From the NCBI GenBank assembly GCA_001940645.1, contig MDVS01000130.1:1-32249 (forward strand): a DNA stretch of 32,249 nt. The letters run 5' to 3'. The notes under the pieces were generated by a model. It was not told the DNA's origin and did no database searches. It was given only the letters and a program-made list of their open reading frames with translations. Position numbers and translations under genes: made by a program. Below, piece by piece: positions 8,141 through 16,518 of the stretch (positions are counted from its first letter, which is position 1; each line of letters starts with the position of its first letter). This stretch comes from Candidatus Heimdallarchaeota archaeon LC_3. Its GTDB lineage: Archaea > Asgardarchaeota > Heimdallarchaeia > Hodarchaeales > LC-3.

Positions 8141-8608
8141 ATGGAAAATATTCAAACTTGGTATGATAAGCTCTCAAAATCAGAAAAATATCTTTTTTTT
8201 ATTCTGATTACATATATAATTCTTACCTCACTAATATTTCTTGCGTTCAGAGATCCGGAGTTTTTTTTTCTATATAATTTATTAATTGGAATATTAATTT
8301 TCACCTTTAGTTTGTACTTTGCTTATTTTCTTATTCCTAGAAAACCTAAAGTAATATATTTTTATGGTGATTCAAGATCAAACGAGGAATATTATTCAGA
8401 AAAAAGATTAAGAACTGAGATCGATCTTAGATCGTTAGATAAAGAAGAAAATAATATTGAAAAAATAAAATCGGTAAAAACAAAATTTGCACCGGGTTGT
8501 TCAATATGCCATAAAAGGGAACTACTTCCTTATGTCTGCAAATATTGTAGGAGAAGTTTTTGTTCTGAACACCGTCTACCAGAAAAGCACTCTTGCGATG
8601 GACTTTGA
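8141..8608 (+). CDS. Membrane-anchored AN1-type zinc finger protein
   Basis: 155 aa from ATG 8141 (a GTG at 8132 is in frame). Two hydrophobic helices near 15-35 and 42-68 place it in the membrane. A charged segment follows, then a C-terminal AN1 finger. Its spacing is exactly the AN1 pattern: C-x2-C-x9-C-x2-C-x4-C-x2-H-x5-H-x-C, from CSIC to KHSC. In eukaryotes AN1 fingers occur in ubiquitin- and proteasome-linked stress proteins (ZFAND family). In archaea they are often fused to membrane proteins. It directly follows the M50 protease gene, which suggests a joint role in membrane protein turnover; that role is inference. It converges on the next gene with only 8 bases between stops. Confidence 0.85.
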   Translation: MENIQTWYDKLSKSEKYLFFILITYIILTSLIFLAFRDPEFFFLYNLLIGILIFTFSLYFAYFLIPRKPKVIYFYGDSRSNEEYYSEKRLRTEIDLRSLDKEENNIEKIKSVKTKFAPGCSICHKRELLPYVCKYCRRSFCSEHRLPEKHSCDGL

Positions 8609-8616
8609 CTTAAACA

Positions 8617-9141
8617 CTACATAGGATAAAGAAATTCTATTAACTCATATCCACTTATAATTTCATCCTTTTTTGCTTGAAAGTTTATTTTATTCCCAAT
8701 TATCTTGTGTGAGGTCTGACTTTGTACTTTAAGCACAACACCTGGCAAGTTCCAATTGGCTGTTATCAAATATGGGCTTTTTTGATCATAGCCTGCTAAT
8801 TCAATAATATTTCTCCCATTAAATAATTTGTATGATGAGCTTGATACTTCAAATGTTAATAATGGATATTCCAAAGATTCTGTATCTGGATAACTGATAT
8901 ATCCGTCCACTATATCGAGAAACAATTCTTCTTGGTTTATGAATACCTTATCTTCATCCAAATATTTCTGCATATTGTCAATTATTTTACTAAATTCTTC
9001 ATTCTCACCTTTAACATCCAAATCACGTTTAATTTTATTATATATTTGGTCTGGATCAAAATAATAAAAGTTTATAATCTGATTAAGATTAGATTCAGCA
9101 ATGGTAATTTCTGCTAATGCTTTTAAAGGTACTTCGAGCAA
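8617..9141 (-). CDS. Unknown protein downstream of the PAC2-family gene
   Basis: 174 aa from a TTG at 9141 with a GGGG a few bases upstream. I do not recognise the family. The N-terminal half looks helical (residues 15-75, rich in Asp, Glu, Lys and Asn). The C-terminal half looks like beta strands (YPLLTFEVSSSSYKLF, then PGVVLKVQSQTSHKII). There are no Cys clusters, membrane segments or signal peptide. It lies 45 bases downstream of the PAC2-family gene on the same strand and is probably co-transcribed with it. Confidence 0.6.
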   Translation of the reverse strand: MLEVPLKALAEITIAESNLNQIINFYYFDPDQIYNKIKRDLDVKGENEEFSKIIDNMQKYLDEDKVFINQEELFLDIVDGYISYPDTESLEYPLLTFEVSSSSYKLFNGRNIIELAGYDQKSPYLITANWNLPGVVLKVQSQTSHKIIGNKINFQAKKDEIISGYELIEFLYPM

Positions 9142-9186
9142 AATAACCCCTAAATTTTGTTAATGATGATTATATTATTTTTAATG

Positions 9187-10059
9187 TTAAATAAATGTAG
9201 AATCAGGAGAACTATCTGGTTTTGAATCTTCTCCTCTTTCAAGCGAAGCAACTAGTTCTTGGCGTGCAGCAGGGGTTATTTCTTCAATAACAGGATTCAA
9301 GTAGGAATCAAGCTGCATTTTTAAATCAAAATAATTATCAAGAAAATTTAACCCCTTTCTAGAAGCTAATAATCCAAGTAACTGAGAAACTGCTCCATTG
9401 AATTTATATTTTTCAGCTGACGATGTTTCAACCATTATAGTAACTGTTGGAATGTTAAATCTTTCACCAATTATTGCTGGTAAAACGCCATTCAAACCTG
9501 AGATAAACCCTTGCGGTTCACGAACAATTTCATCATCTGGATGTTGAACTGAAAGAGAAAATTCTTCAAAATCCAGGGAACCACAAGTAGCAATGTAAAG
9601 TTTTCTTTTTTTGTTTAATTCCTGGTTAATTATCTGATCAGCAATAGTTGTAAAATCTGTCCGTCCTTCTGACAAGAATTTACTTGAAGAAGGTAGAATT
9701 TCAGTGATAAATGCTCCAAAAGATATATATAGATCAATTGGAGATTCTTCGTGTATATGGCGAAAATCGTTAACAAATTTTTGAATGAATAAGCTTGTTA
9801 ATTCATCTGAACGTGGTTGAGGCCCTAAAAGTGCATGAAAACTTCTTAAATCATGGTGAGCACGATAAATTCTTGCACATTGGTTTTCAATTCTTCCATT
9901 CTCTATAATTGCTACATTAGGGAAAAATTCTGCATAATCAATTGAAATGTTGTTGGATTCTAATCCTTTGAGGAAAAATTTTGTTGCATTAAATCCAACT
10001 AGCCCCATTCCAACAAGTCCTTGTAAAAAAAATTCCTTCCAATCACCTAAAAAATCCAA
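9187..10059 (-). CDS. PAC2-family (proteasome assembly chaperone-like) protein
   Basis: 290 aa from a TTG at 10059. The N-terminal motif GLVGMGLVGFNATKFFL (15-31) and the later segment GFISGLNGVLPAIIGERFNIPTV (about 183-205), followed by a Met-Val-Glu-Thr strand, are the hallmarks of the PAC2 fold. That family includes archaeal PbaA/PbaB-like proteins and eukaryotic PAC2, chaperones that help assemble 20S proteasome rings; many archaeal members are uncharacterised. The C-terminal helix (PAARQELVASLERGE) precedes a disordered tail; proteasome-assembly chaperones often use a C-terminal tail to dock on the alpha ring, but no clear HbYX motif ends this one. The fold is well supported, the proteasome role only likely. 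Confidence 0.75.
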   Translation of the reverse strand: MDFLGDWKEFFLQGLVGMGLVGFNATKFFLKGLESNNISIDYAEFFPNVAIIENGRIENQCARIYRAHHDLRSFHALLGPQPRSDELTSLFIQKFVNDFRHIHEESPIDLYISFGAFITEILPSSSKFLSEGRTDFTTIADQIINQELNKKRKLYIATCGSLDFEEFSLSVQHPDDEIVREPQGFISGLNGVLPAIIGERFNIPTVTIMVETSSAEKYKFNGAVSQLLGLLASRKGLNFLDNYFDLKMQLDSYLNPVIEEITPAARQELVASLERGEDSKPDSSPDSTFI

Positions 10060-10361
10060 ATAAAATACCTACCAATTAAACATTCAGGAATTTATAACCA
10101 ATGTAAAGGTAAATTTAAGCGAATGAGAACTTAAACTTGTTTTAATTACAACGATGATAATTAAATAAGAATTATTTGATCCTAATAATAAATTTCTTAT
10201 TTAACATCGAGTTATAGGTATCAATATTTTTTTTTGTAAAATTAAAAAAGTACCATAAAAAGTGAAATTTTGTATTAAAATTCAACACTATTGATTAAAA
10301 CTAAATGAAATTCGGAAAATTTTATTCTTATTTTAACAGTTGAATACAAAAATTTGCAATA
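10060..10361. other. Intergenic region upstream of tRNA-His, no gene seen
   Basis: About 300 AT-rich bases between the start of the PAC2-family gene and the tRNA. It should hold the promoters of both; an AT-rich block around 10321-10336 is at a suitable distance for a tRNA TATA box. Nothing else is recognisable. Confidence 0.4.
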
Positions 10362-10463
10362 GCCGTTGTGGTGTAGACTCTCAGTAGATTAATTACTGGA
10401 AATAAAATGGTAACATAAGAGACTGTGGATCTTTTGTCCGGGGTTCAATTCCCCGCTACGGCT
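10362..10463 (+). tRNA. tRNA-His (anticodon GTG) with about 30 extra bases in the D loop
   Basis: The acceptor stem pairs GCCGTTG (10362-10368) with CTACGGC (10456-10462), with one T-T mismatch at pair 6-67. T8 follows. The D stem pairs GTGT (10371-10374) with ACAT (10413-10416). The anticodon stem AGAGA/TCTTT surrounds the loop CTGTGGA, giving anticodon GTG (10425-10427) with G37. The variable loop has 4 bases, and the T arm is a perfect CGGGG/CCCCG stem with loop TTCAATT. Removing about 30 bases (10378-10407) from the D loop leaves AGATGGTA, with A14, G15, G18, G19 and A21 all in place. The insertion contains its own hairpin (CAGTA/TACTG) and is best read as a non-canonical intron. Position -1 is A and position 73 is T, which is unusual for tRNA-His. 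Confidence 0.85.
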
Positions 10464-10470
10464 CTTTTTC
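10464..10470 (+). terminator. T-run after tRNA-His
   Basis: A CTTTTTC run directly follows the tRNA 3' end. Archaeal RNA polymerase stops at oligo-T stretches, so this probably ends the primary transcript. Confidence 0.5.
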
Positions 10471-10954
10471 TTAAATTTCGTATCAAAAAAGGTTTTTTCT
10501 ATAATTAAAAATTAATTGATGGGAAAAAAAAAGCAATAAAAATTCTTTCCTTTAAAACAAACTGCAAATATCTGATTTAATATTCTGAAGATGAAAATTG
10601 AAATTTTTCTATTTTTCTAAAATAAAATGAAATTTCAATAATAAAAAATTAATTATCTATTCAAAAATTACCAACAATAAAACAAGATTTGGTTATAAAT
10701 CGAATTATATCGGCTTAAATTAGCTTTTGGATTATCAATTAATTATTTCTGGAAGATTACCTCTTACTTTTTGTATACCGACAAAAATATTTCCTTATTC
10801 ACCTATATACCGTGATAATACGTGAATATATAGAAAAATTGATATAGTTTATTTTCTTTCTATTCCTTAATTAAAAAGTTCTTATAGAAATTTGCTATAT
10901 GTTAAAATAGGAATTATATTTTTAATAATACAACATTATCCGGTGATTCACTTG
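10471..10954. other. Intergenic region, no gene seen
   Basis: About 480 AT-rich bases between the tRNA and the next small gene. Around 10799-10834 it contains TTCAC...GTGAA and CTATATA...TATATAG, two nested complementary pairs that may belong to a promoter or operator of the downstream gene. No coding frame or RNA gene is evident. Confidence 0.35.
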
Positions 10955-11233
10955 ATGACCTTGAATGAAATTCAAAATCGATTTTCTAATGCATTAATCT
11001 ATTTATCTAATGGGGGAGCACAATTTTCAAGAACTATACCCGATGAAGTCCTTTCCTTGGCTCAGCAATTTCAACAGAACCCAAGACTACCAATTGCAGC
11101 TGTTCGACCGGAGGATTTAGTAACATCGTTTCTCAACCTCTTGATTATTGCATCGGAAATTGGTATAGATTTAGAAGAAAAAACTCAGGAAGTAATAGCC
11201 GCTCTTGAAAGTCCCGCATTCTTTTCTGCATAA
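10955..11233 (+). CDS. Small helical protein, possibly MazG-like
   Basis: 92 aa from the ATG at 10955, with a GGTG about 9 bases upstream. The frame stays open back to 10892, but those residues are hydrophobic and look non-coding. The product is helical. A C-terminal segment (LLIIASEIGIDLEEKTQEVI) resembles the last helices of MazG-type nucleotide pyrophosphatases, where I/L-G-I-D-L-E-E follows the ExxD helix, and PEDLV could stand in that helix. The N-terminal EExxE motif of true MazG enzymes is not evident, so catalytic activity is doubtful. It stands alone and is convergent with the beta-propeller gene. Confidence 0.55.
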   Translation: MTLNEIQNRFSNALIYLSNGGAQFSRTIPDEVLSLAQQFQQNPRLPIAAVRPEDLVTSFLNLLIIASEIGIDLEEKTQEVIAALESPAFFSA

Positions 11234-11254
11234 CAAACATGTTATTCGGGATTG

Positions 11255-13255
11255 TTAAGGTCCTACACCCTCATTATTGCTAAACAGTGTTGTTTGGACA
11301 TATGTGATTTTCATAACAGATAAACCACTACTTGTAACTACAAATAGGAAATCATCTGTGTATTCTAAAGCTTGAATGTTATTATTTGCTAAGCCATTTT
11401 GAGAAGAATATTTTTGAACTAATCTGTTTTCACTAAGATCGTACTGCATCAATTGATGGTTAGTTCCGAAATAGAGATTATTTTTTTTATCTGTAATAAC
11501 GGAGGTAATAGCTTCTTCATTATCGGTAAGTTTAATTACAGATTCAACTTCTTTAGTTTCTAATGACCACGTATAAACTTCCAGACTTGTTGTAAAAACG
11601 AGGTGCTTCTGATCTGGAGAAATGGTTAATGAAGTAATATTCCTAGTTCCTGTATTATTGATATTTAAAGAATAGAATGTTTCAGAAGACGGATTGTATG
11701 AAACAACAATATTTTCAGATGTGACGAAATAAATTTCTTTTGATGAATCGCTATGTGTCATCGCTTTAATATATTGATCATCAGATCCAAAAACATATGT
11801 TCTTTGTGTTATCATGCCAGTTCTTTCATCAAAAATAAATAATTGATTTTCTGAGGTTCCAATAAATAATTTTCCTGAACTTGCTGTGAGAGCTGTTATC
11901 TCCAATGATTTCTCAAAGTTGAGTTTTATTTTTATATGTGACATTTTCTCTTTTGCTGGATCATAAGTGTAAATGCCTGAAATTCCTGCTATATACAATA
12001 AATTCGTTGTAGAGCTATAGGCCATTGCTTTCGGCTTAGTTAGTCTGTAATCATCTCCTATAAAATATGGAGAAATGCTGTCTTCACTCACAGAATATAA
12101 ATATAATCCTGTATCTGTTCCAATGACAAATTCAGATTCAACACGAGTAATAGAATATATATTTGCATTTGATAATGATTCGTCAGCTACATCAGTAAAA
12201 GTTTTTAATTTCCAATTGAAAAGCTTAATCCCTCCAAGTTTCTGCTTAATTAAGGATTTGTTTGTTTCTGGATCATTTGAAAAAAACATTTCTTGACTAA
12301 ATGTTATTACAAACGTTTCATAGTCTAGAAAATGAGCAGCTTGAATTGATCCCAAATTCTTGATGTTTTTTGGGGGATTATATCTTGTGAGTATTTTTTC
12401 TCTAATATCCCAAAAAATAAAATCCTTAGATTCAGTTATTAATAAAATAGGCATTTTTTCTGAAAGATAACTCACATGAATAACTTTCTCTTTTGGGAGA
12501 TTGCTAAAACGGAAAAAAGCTCGCTTTAGTAATTGTTTTTCTTTTTGGTATATTATAATTTGATCCTCAGTATTATTATTTAGTAAATAGGTTCCGAAAT
12601 CAGGATCATATATAATCTTTTGAAAGAACAAAGAATTAACACTCAATTTTTGGCCGTGAGCAATATAATTTATTTCTAAAGAAGATATATTTAAAACCCC
12701 TAACCCAGAGGCTGAAGACCCATGAATAAATAATAATTCATTTGTTTCAGGGATAAACTTCAGATCAACAATGTTGTTTGATTTTAATATTGAATTTTCA
12801 GCCGTAATAAGTAAAATTGATTGATTTTCTCTGTAATAAAATACAATTCCTTCATCACCTGCTAAAAAGTAAATTGAATTAGTCTCATCTATATCAAAAC
12901 TGTTAACCTGGTTGGTTTGTATATCAAAATTTTCTAAAAGATTTACATCCTTATCCCGGAAATCGATTTCATAAAGCCCATTTGAGCTGGAAGCAAGAAT
13001 TTTTTGGTTACTAGAACCAACATTTTTTATCTGAAAAATTTCTGGTTCACCGTAGATATTTATAAATAAATGATCTTGAACCGTAATATAGGTGTTAAGG
13101 TTATTTTCAGTTATTTCATCTTCTACAATAGGAGTATTGTTCATGAAAACACTAATCATCAAAAATCCTAATATTAAGGATGTTACCAAAACTTGGCCAG
13201 ATACCACCTTATGTTTACGATCTGTTTCTTTTTTTGGTGGTATTCTACAGCTCAT
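11255..13255 (-). CDS. Membrane-anchored extracellular beta-propeller protein
   Basis: 666 aa. A basic N-terminus is followed by one hydrophobic helix at about 21-38, a signal anchor that puts the remainder outside the cell. Residues about 50-660 are a long series of beta-strand repeats, each about 40-50 residues, of the kind NLYFGTNHQLMQYDLS or KLFIGTSENQLFIFD. Near the C-terminus is an S-Q-N-G-L-x-x-N-x-I-x-A-L unit, typical of the propeller repeats of sensor proteins (Reg_prop type). This suggests two seven- to eight-bladed propellers. No enzymatic domain is present; a ligand-binding or cell-surface scaffolding role is likely but not shown. The start is the ATG at 13255. Confidence 0.7.
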   Translation of the reverse strand: MSCRIPPKKETDRKHKVVSGQVLVTSLILGFLMISVFMNNTPIVEDEITENNLNTYITVQDHLFINIYGEPEIFQIKNVGSSNQKILASSSNGLYEIDFRDKDVNLLENFDIQTNQVNSFDIDETNSIYFLAGDEGIVFYYRENQSILLITAENSILKSNNIVDLKFIPETNELLFIHGSSASGLGVLNISSLEINYIAHGQKLSVNSLFFQKIIYDPDFGTYLLNNNTEDQIIIYQKEKQLLKRAFFRFSNLPKEKVIHVSYLSEKMPILLITESKDFIFWDIREKILTRYNPPKNIKNLGSIQAAHFLDYETFVITFSQEMFFSNDPETNKSLIKQKLGGIKLFNWKLKTFTDVADESLSNANIYSITRVESEFVIGTDTGLYLYSVSEDSISPYFIGDDYRLTKPKAMAYSSTTNLLYIAGISGIYTYDPAKEKMSHIKIKLNFEKSLEITALTASSGKLFIGTSENQLFIFDERTGMITQRTYVFGSDDQYIKAMTHSDSSKEIYFVTSENIVVSYNPSSETFYSLNINNTGTRNITSLTISPDQKHLVFTTSLEVYTWSLETKEVESVIKLTDNEEAITSVITDKKNNLYFGTNHQLMQYDLSENRLVQKYSSQNGLANNNIQALEYTDDFLFVVTSSGLSVMKITYVQTTLFSNNEGVGP

Positions 13256-13307
13256 GCAAATCCCGGTTATAAATTTTTTAAAAAATACTTATCTTTTGAA
13301 TTTTTAA

Positions 13308-13814
13308 TTAAAATTCTATTTTCCATCCAATCTGGGCACATATTTGCTCAATAAGATAGTTTGCCTTCTCAGTTTCGGCTTTCAATGTGTCAGGGATTGT
13401 AATTTTACGTTCTTCTGCTTCTGCATTCAGTAAATTGGAACATTGTTTTTGTAAAGGGCATTCAGGACAAGTTCCTTCATGTTCGTACCAAATATGAACT
13501 CCTATGCTAGGTTGAAATGAAATAAACGCTCGACGATTAAGCATAGGACTAAAACCAATTGCAAAACCATATACATCACTTATCTTGTTTAGTTTCACGA
13601 AATTGGATCGAGCAACGTCTTCTATTATTAATTTAACTTTTTTATTTGTTACTCTGATAGTTTTTGAAACATAAGCTAAGGAAGCATTGAGATTATTCGC
13701 AATTTCAGTTGTACTGGTTTTTTCCATCCTAAGCTTCCATATTCGAGCTTGTGTGATAGAAGGAAAAGAAACGTTGTGGATTGACCTCTGATTAGGGGAT
13801 AACTGGAATGTCAT
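13308..13814 (-). CDS. Helix-turn-helix DNA-binding protein with a Cys motif
   Basis: 168 aa. Residues about 19-55 read as a helix-turn-helix (TQARIWKLRMEKTSTTEIA, then NNLNASLAYVSKTI), like the sigma-70 region 4/LuxR type, where the second helix would read DNA. Residues 60-115 form a small alpha/beta part. Near 123-135 a Cys motif occurs (H-E-G-T-C-P-E-C, then a Cys after five residues), which may bind a metal ion, possibly an iron-sulfur cluster or zinc. It is probably a transcription regulator whose metal site senses redox state or metals. It lies 52 bases upstream of the beta-propeller gene on the same strand and may be co-transcribed with it. The family is not recognised precisely. Confidence 0.65.
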   Translation of the reverse strand: MTFQLSPNQRSIHNVSFPSITQARIWKLRMEKTSTTEIANNLNASLAYVSKTIRVTNKKVKLIIEDVARSNFVKLNKISDVYGFAIGFSPMLNRRAFISFQPSIGVHIWYEHEGTCPECPLQKQCSNLLNAEAEERKITIPDTLKAETEKANYLIEQICAQIGWKIEF

Positions 13815-14062
13815 TTAATTACCTGCTACTTGTATTGTATAACTCCAATTAATAATTCAAATATAAAATTTCTGACGAGATTTTTCTAAATTAAACAATT
13901 ATTTTAGTTATAATTTACCAAAATAACCTGAAAATCAATCTATTTTAGTTATTTAATTATCGAAAATTGTGATGCATTATAAATATACTCATCAATGAAA
14001 CGAGAAATAGTTGAACTAGAAATTTCAAAGTTAAACTTGAATTAAAAAGGGAAAAACGAAGG

Positions 14063-15610
14063 CTAATTCATATAGATATTAGATTTTTCTTTATTAAATC
14101 TTTGTAATTCATTCCAAACAATCGGCAGGTATTTGATAAGATTCAAGGTCGAAAAGATTTCATTTTTTGAAAATAGATATTCTCCCGTTAGTCCTGTCCA
14201 AAACGCTCCTGAAATAGCACTATTGAAACAATCAGAATAACGTGCTAAAAGTCCAGACGTTACGCCTGCTAAAACATCCCCTGTACCACCAATAGTCATA
14301 GCAGAACAACCAGTATGATTTTGTATTACTTTACCCTTAGAAGCTATCAGATCAATTTTTCCTTTTACTAGCCAAGTAATCGGGTAAAGTCTACTTATTT
14401 TACTTACCTGAACAATTCTTTCTTCAAGATTTTTTACTGGAGCTAATGATTCTCCAGTTATTGATTCAAATTCTCCAGCATGAGGAGTAAGAACAATGTT
14501 TTGCCTCAATTTACCTATTACAGGTTTTAGGAATTTTAAAGCATCTGCATCTATAACTATACTAGGCTTTTTTGTCAATTTAATCCATTTGTTTATAAAT
14601 AATTGAACAAATTCTTCAACTTCTGGTTTATCTCCTATTCCTGGACCAAGTAAGAGAGAGGATTTATTTTTAATGAGGTTAATTGCTTCTGGAACAATTT
14701 CCTTGCACAGATATGGATATTCATACGGATGTACAATAAATTCAGGATTTGATTGTCTAATTACAGATGTTATCTCAGCTGGAGCAATGATAGTTAATAA
14801 ATCAATGTTGGTTTTTAACATTGCAAGAGCACTTAATACGGGAGCACCATGATAATAAATAGATCCTCCTATAAGTAGATTCGTTCCATTTTCCCCTTTA
14901 TGAGAAAATTCACCATGTGATTTGTAATATTGTAGATAACCTGGTCCTGAACCTATAATAGCATCAAGAGGTATACCTATTGGAAGAGTAATTGTCTTAC
15001 CTAAATTATATGTTCCAAATTTTGGTTTATGTAAGGCAAATATAATATCAGCTTGGATTATTTTTTGGCTTGGTTTTCCAGTAACCAGTAACCCACTCGG
15101 AAGATCAACTGACCAAATCTTTGTTTTTTCTATGTGTCGTTCGTTTATTTTCTCAATTAAAGTTGCATGAGGATCATGTGGTTCTGATTTCAAACCTGCT
15201 CCTAGAATAGCATCAATGATTAAATCAAATTTCTCCCATTTTATTTTTTCAATATCCTGAGAGTCAAAAATAAATCTTTTTTCTAAATTTTGCAATTTTT
15301 GAAGAGTTTTCCAATTTTTTTGGGCCGGTTTTGATGATATTCTTTCAGGTCGTCCTAGCAGGAAGACTGTAACTTTGTACTGATGATACAAATGTCTTGC
15401 AACAACCATCCCATCACCACCATTTCCTCCGCTACCACAAAAAATTGCAATGGATTTAATATTCTCATTTTCAGAAGCCAAAATAGATCGAATAAAATTT
15501 GCAATATTAGCACCAGCGTTTTCCATTAAATTGTATCTAGGAACCCCATACCATTCAGAATTAATATCATAAATACTCATTTCAACAGAAGAAATTTCGT
15601 CCTTCACCAT
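14063..15610 (-). CDS. nnr: Bifunctional NAD(P)H-hydrate repair enzyme (epimerase and dehydratase)
   Basis: 515 aa. The N-terminal half (1 to about 215) is the NnrE/YjeF epimerase domain: MENAGANIA (25-33), then FCGSGGNGGDGMVVARHL, a Rossmann nucleotide loop, then DAILGAGL and DLPSGL. The C-terminal half (about 225-500) is the ribokinase-like NnrD dehydratase: LLIGGS, GPGIG, VIDADALKFL, LTPHAGEFESI and GGTGDVLAGVTSG with the catalytic Asp. Together they convert R- and S-NAD(P)H hydrates back to NAD(P)H, the dehydratase using ADP or ATP. Fusion of both activities is common in bacteria and archaea. All key motifs are present. The start is ATG 15610. Confidence 0.95.
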   Translation of the reverse strand: MVKDEISSVEMSIYDINSEWYGVPRYNLMENAGANIANFIRSILASENENIKSIAIFCGSGGNGGDGMVVARHLYHQYKVTVFLLGRPERISSKPAQKNWKTLQKLQNLEKRFIFDSQDIEKIKWEKFDLIIDAILGAGLKSEPHDPHATLIEKINERHIEKTKIWSVDLPSGLLVTGKPSQKIIQADIIFALHKPKFGTYNLGKTITLPIGIPLDAIIGSGPGYLQYYKSHGEFSHKGENGTNLLIGGSIYYHGAPVLSALAMLKTNIDLLTIIAPAEITSVIRQSNPEFIVHPYEYPYLCKEIVPEAINLIKNKSSLLLGPGIGDKPEVEEFVQLFINKWIKLTKKPSIVIDADALKFLKPVIGKLRQNIVLTPHAGEFESITGESLAPVKNLEERIVQVSKISRLYPITWLVKGKIDLIASKGKVIQNHTGCSAMTIGGTGDVLAGVTSGLLARYSDCFNSAISGAFWTGLTGEYLFSKNEIFSTLNLIKYLPIVWNELQRFNKEKSNIYMN

Positions 15611-15796
15611 AGAATATCTATCCTTTTCTTATTACTAACATACATGAAATATAAAATTTCATTTGAAATATTTTATTCATGGTACGTAAAAATTTAATAT
15701 TAATAAAAAATAGGAGTTCATAACCATTTAATCAACAATATCTTTAATTGCAAATTAAAATTTAAAATTAACATTAAATAACAGGACACGATTAAA

Positions 15797-16504
15797 TTGG
15801 TTTCTGAACCTTCCGAACATAGACAAGAACGAGCATATAGGTCAGAATATGAAAAATTATTTTATCCATTAGGTGTGTTACTCTCAAAATATGTTTCTGC
15901 AAACACCATTTCATATTTAGGTGTTGTTTTTTCAATAATTTCTATGATAGCGTTTCTTTATTCACGAAATGATGAATACATATTCATATATATCGCTGTT
16001 CTTTTTCTAGGGATTTCTGCATTAATGGATATGTTAGATGGAAGTGTAGCTAGAGCTGAAAAAGCAAAGGGGAAAAAAATTGGAAAATATGGCGCTTTAT
16101 TAGATCCTGTTGCTGATCGATATGCAGAAGTATTTTTTCTAATTGGAATAATGCTTTCAAAATATTCACCACCAGAATGGGTTTTATTCTGCTTTGCGGG
16201 TATGATCATGGCATCATACACAAGAGCACGTGCAGAATCACTTGGTCCTGATGCTCATGGAAAAAAGCTGTTTATTTCTAGAGGTATAGAACGTAAAGAA
16301 AAATTATTAATATTAGTAGTTGGTGCATTAATTGAAGCCTTATTAATTCAAACTCAAAATAAAAGCTTGTGGCCACCTATTGAATACGGGGAGTTTATTA
16401 TAGGGCCTTTAGCATGGGGAGTTATGATTGTGGCAATATTATCCCATATTGCAGCATTTCAACGTTTAAACTTAGCAAAAAAATATTTAGTCGAGTTAGA
16501 TTAA
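15797..16504 (+). CDS. CDP-alcohol phosphatidyltransferase family protein (archaeal lipid head-group synthase)
   Basis: 235 aa with about six membrane helices. The family signature D-x2-D-G-x2-A-R, then G-x3-D-x3-D is complete (DMLDGSVAR near 76-84, followed by GALLDPVADR). The gap between AR and G is 12 residues instead of the usual 8. These enzymes transfer a phospho-alcohol from CDP-activated lipid to a polar head group in the membrane. The segment RARAESLG, followed by a Gly-Ile-Glu-Arg stretch, resembles archaeal enzymes such as archaetidylinositol phosphate synthase, but glycerol- and serine-type enzymes share these features, so the head group is not certain. The start is a TTG at 15797 with a weak AGGA upstream. 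It converges with the RING-like gene, 14 bases apart. Confidence 0.85.
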   Translation: MVSEPSEHRQERAYRSEYEKLFYPLGVLLSKYVSANTISYLGVVFSIISMIAFLYSRNDEYIFIYIAVLFLGISALMDMLDGSVARAEKAKGKKIGKYGALLDPVADRYAEVFFLIGIMLSKYSPPEWVLFCFAGMIMASYTRARAESLGPDAHGKKLFISRGIERKEKLLILVVGALIEALLIQTQNKSLWPPIEYGEFIIGPLAWGVMIVAILSHIAAFQRLNLAKKYLVELD

Positions 16505-16518
16505 TTCTCAACACAGGT

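Noticed and set aside
10362..10463. Alternative reading with an ordinary anticodon-loop intron
   Set aside because: The loop CTGTGGA with its 5-bp stem is already intact, and no other segment supplies the G18-G19 D loop, so the extra bases must lie in the D loop.
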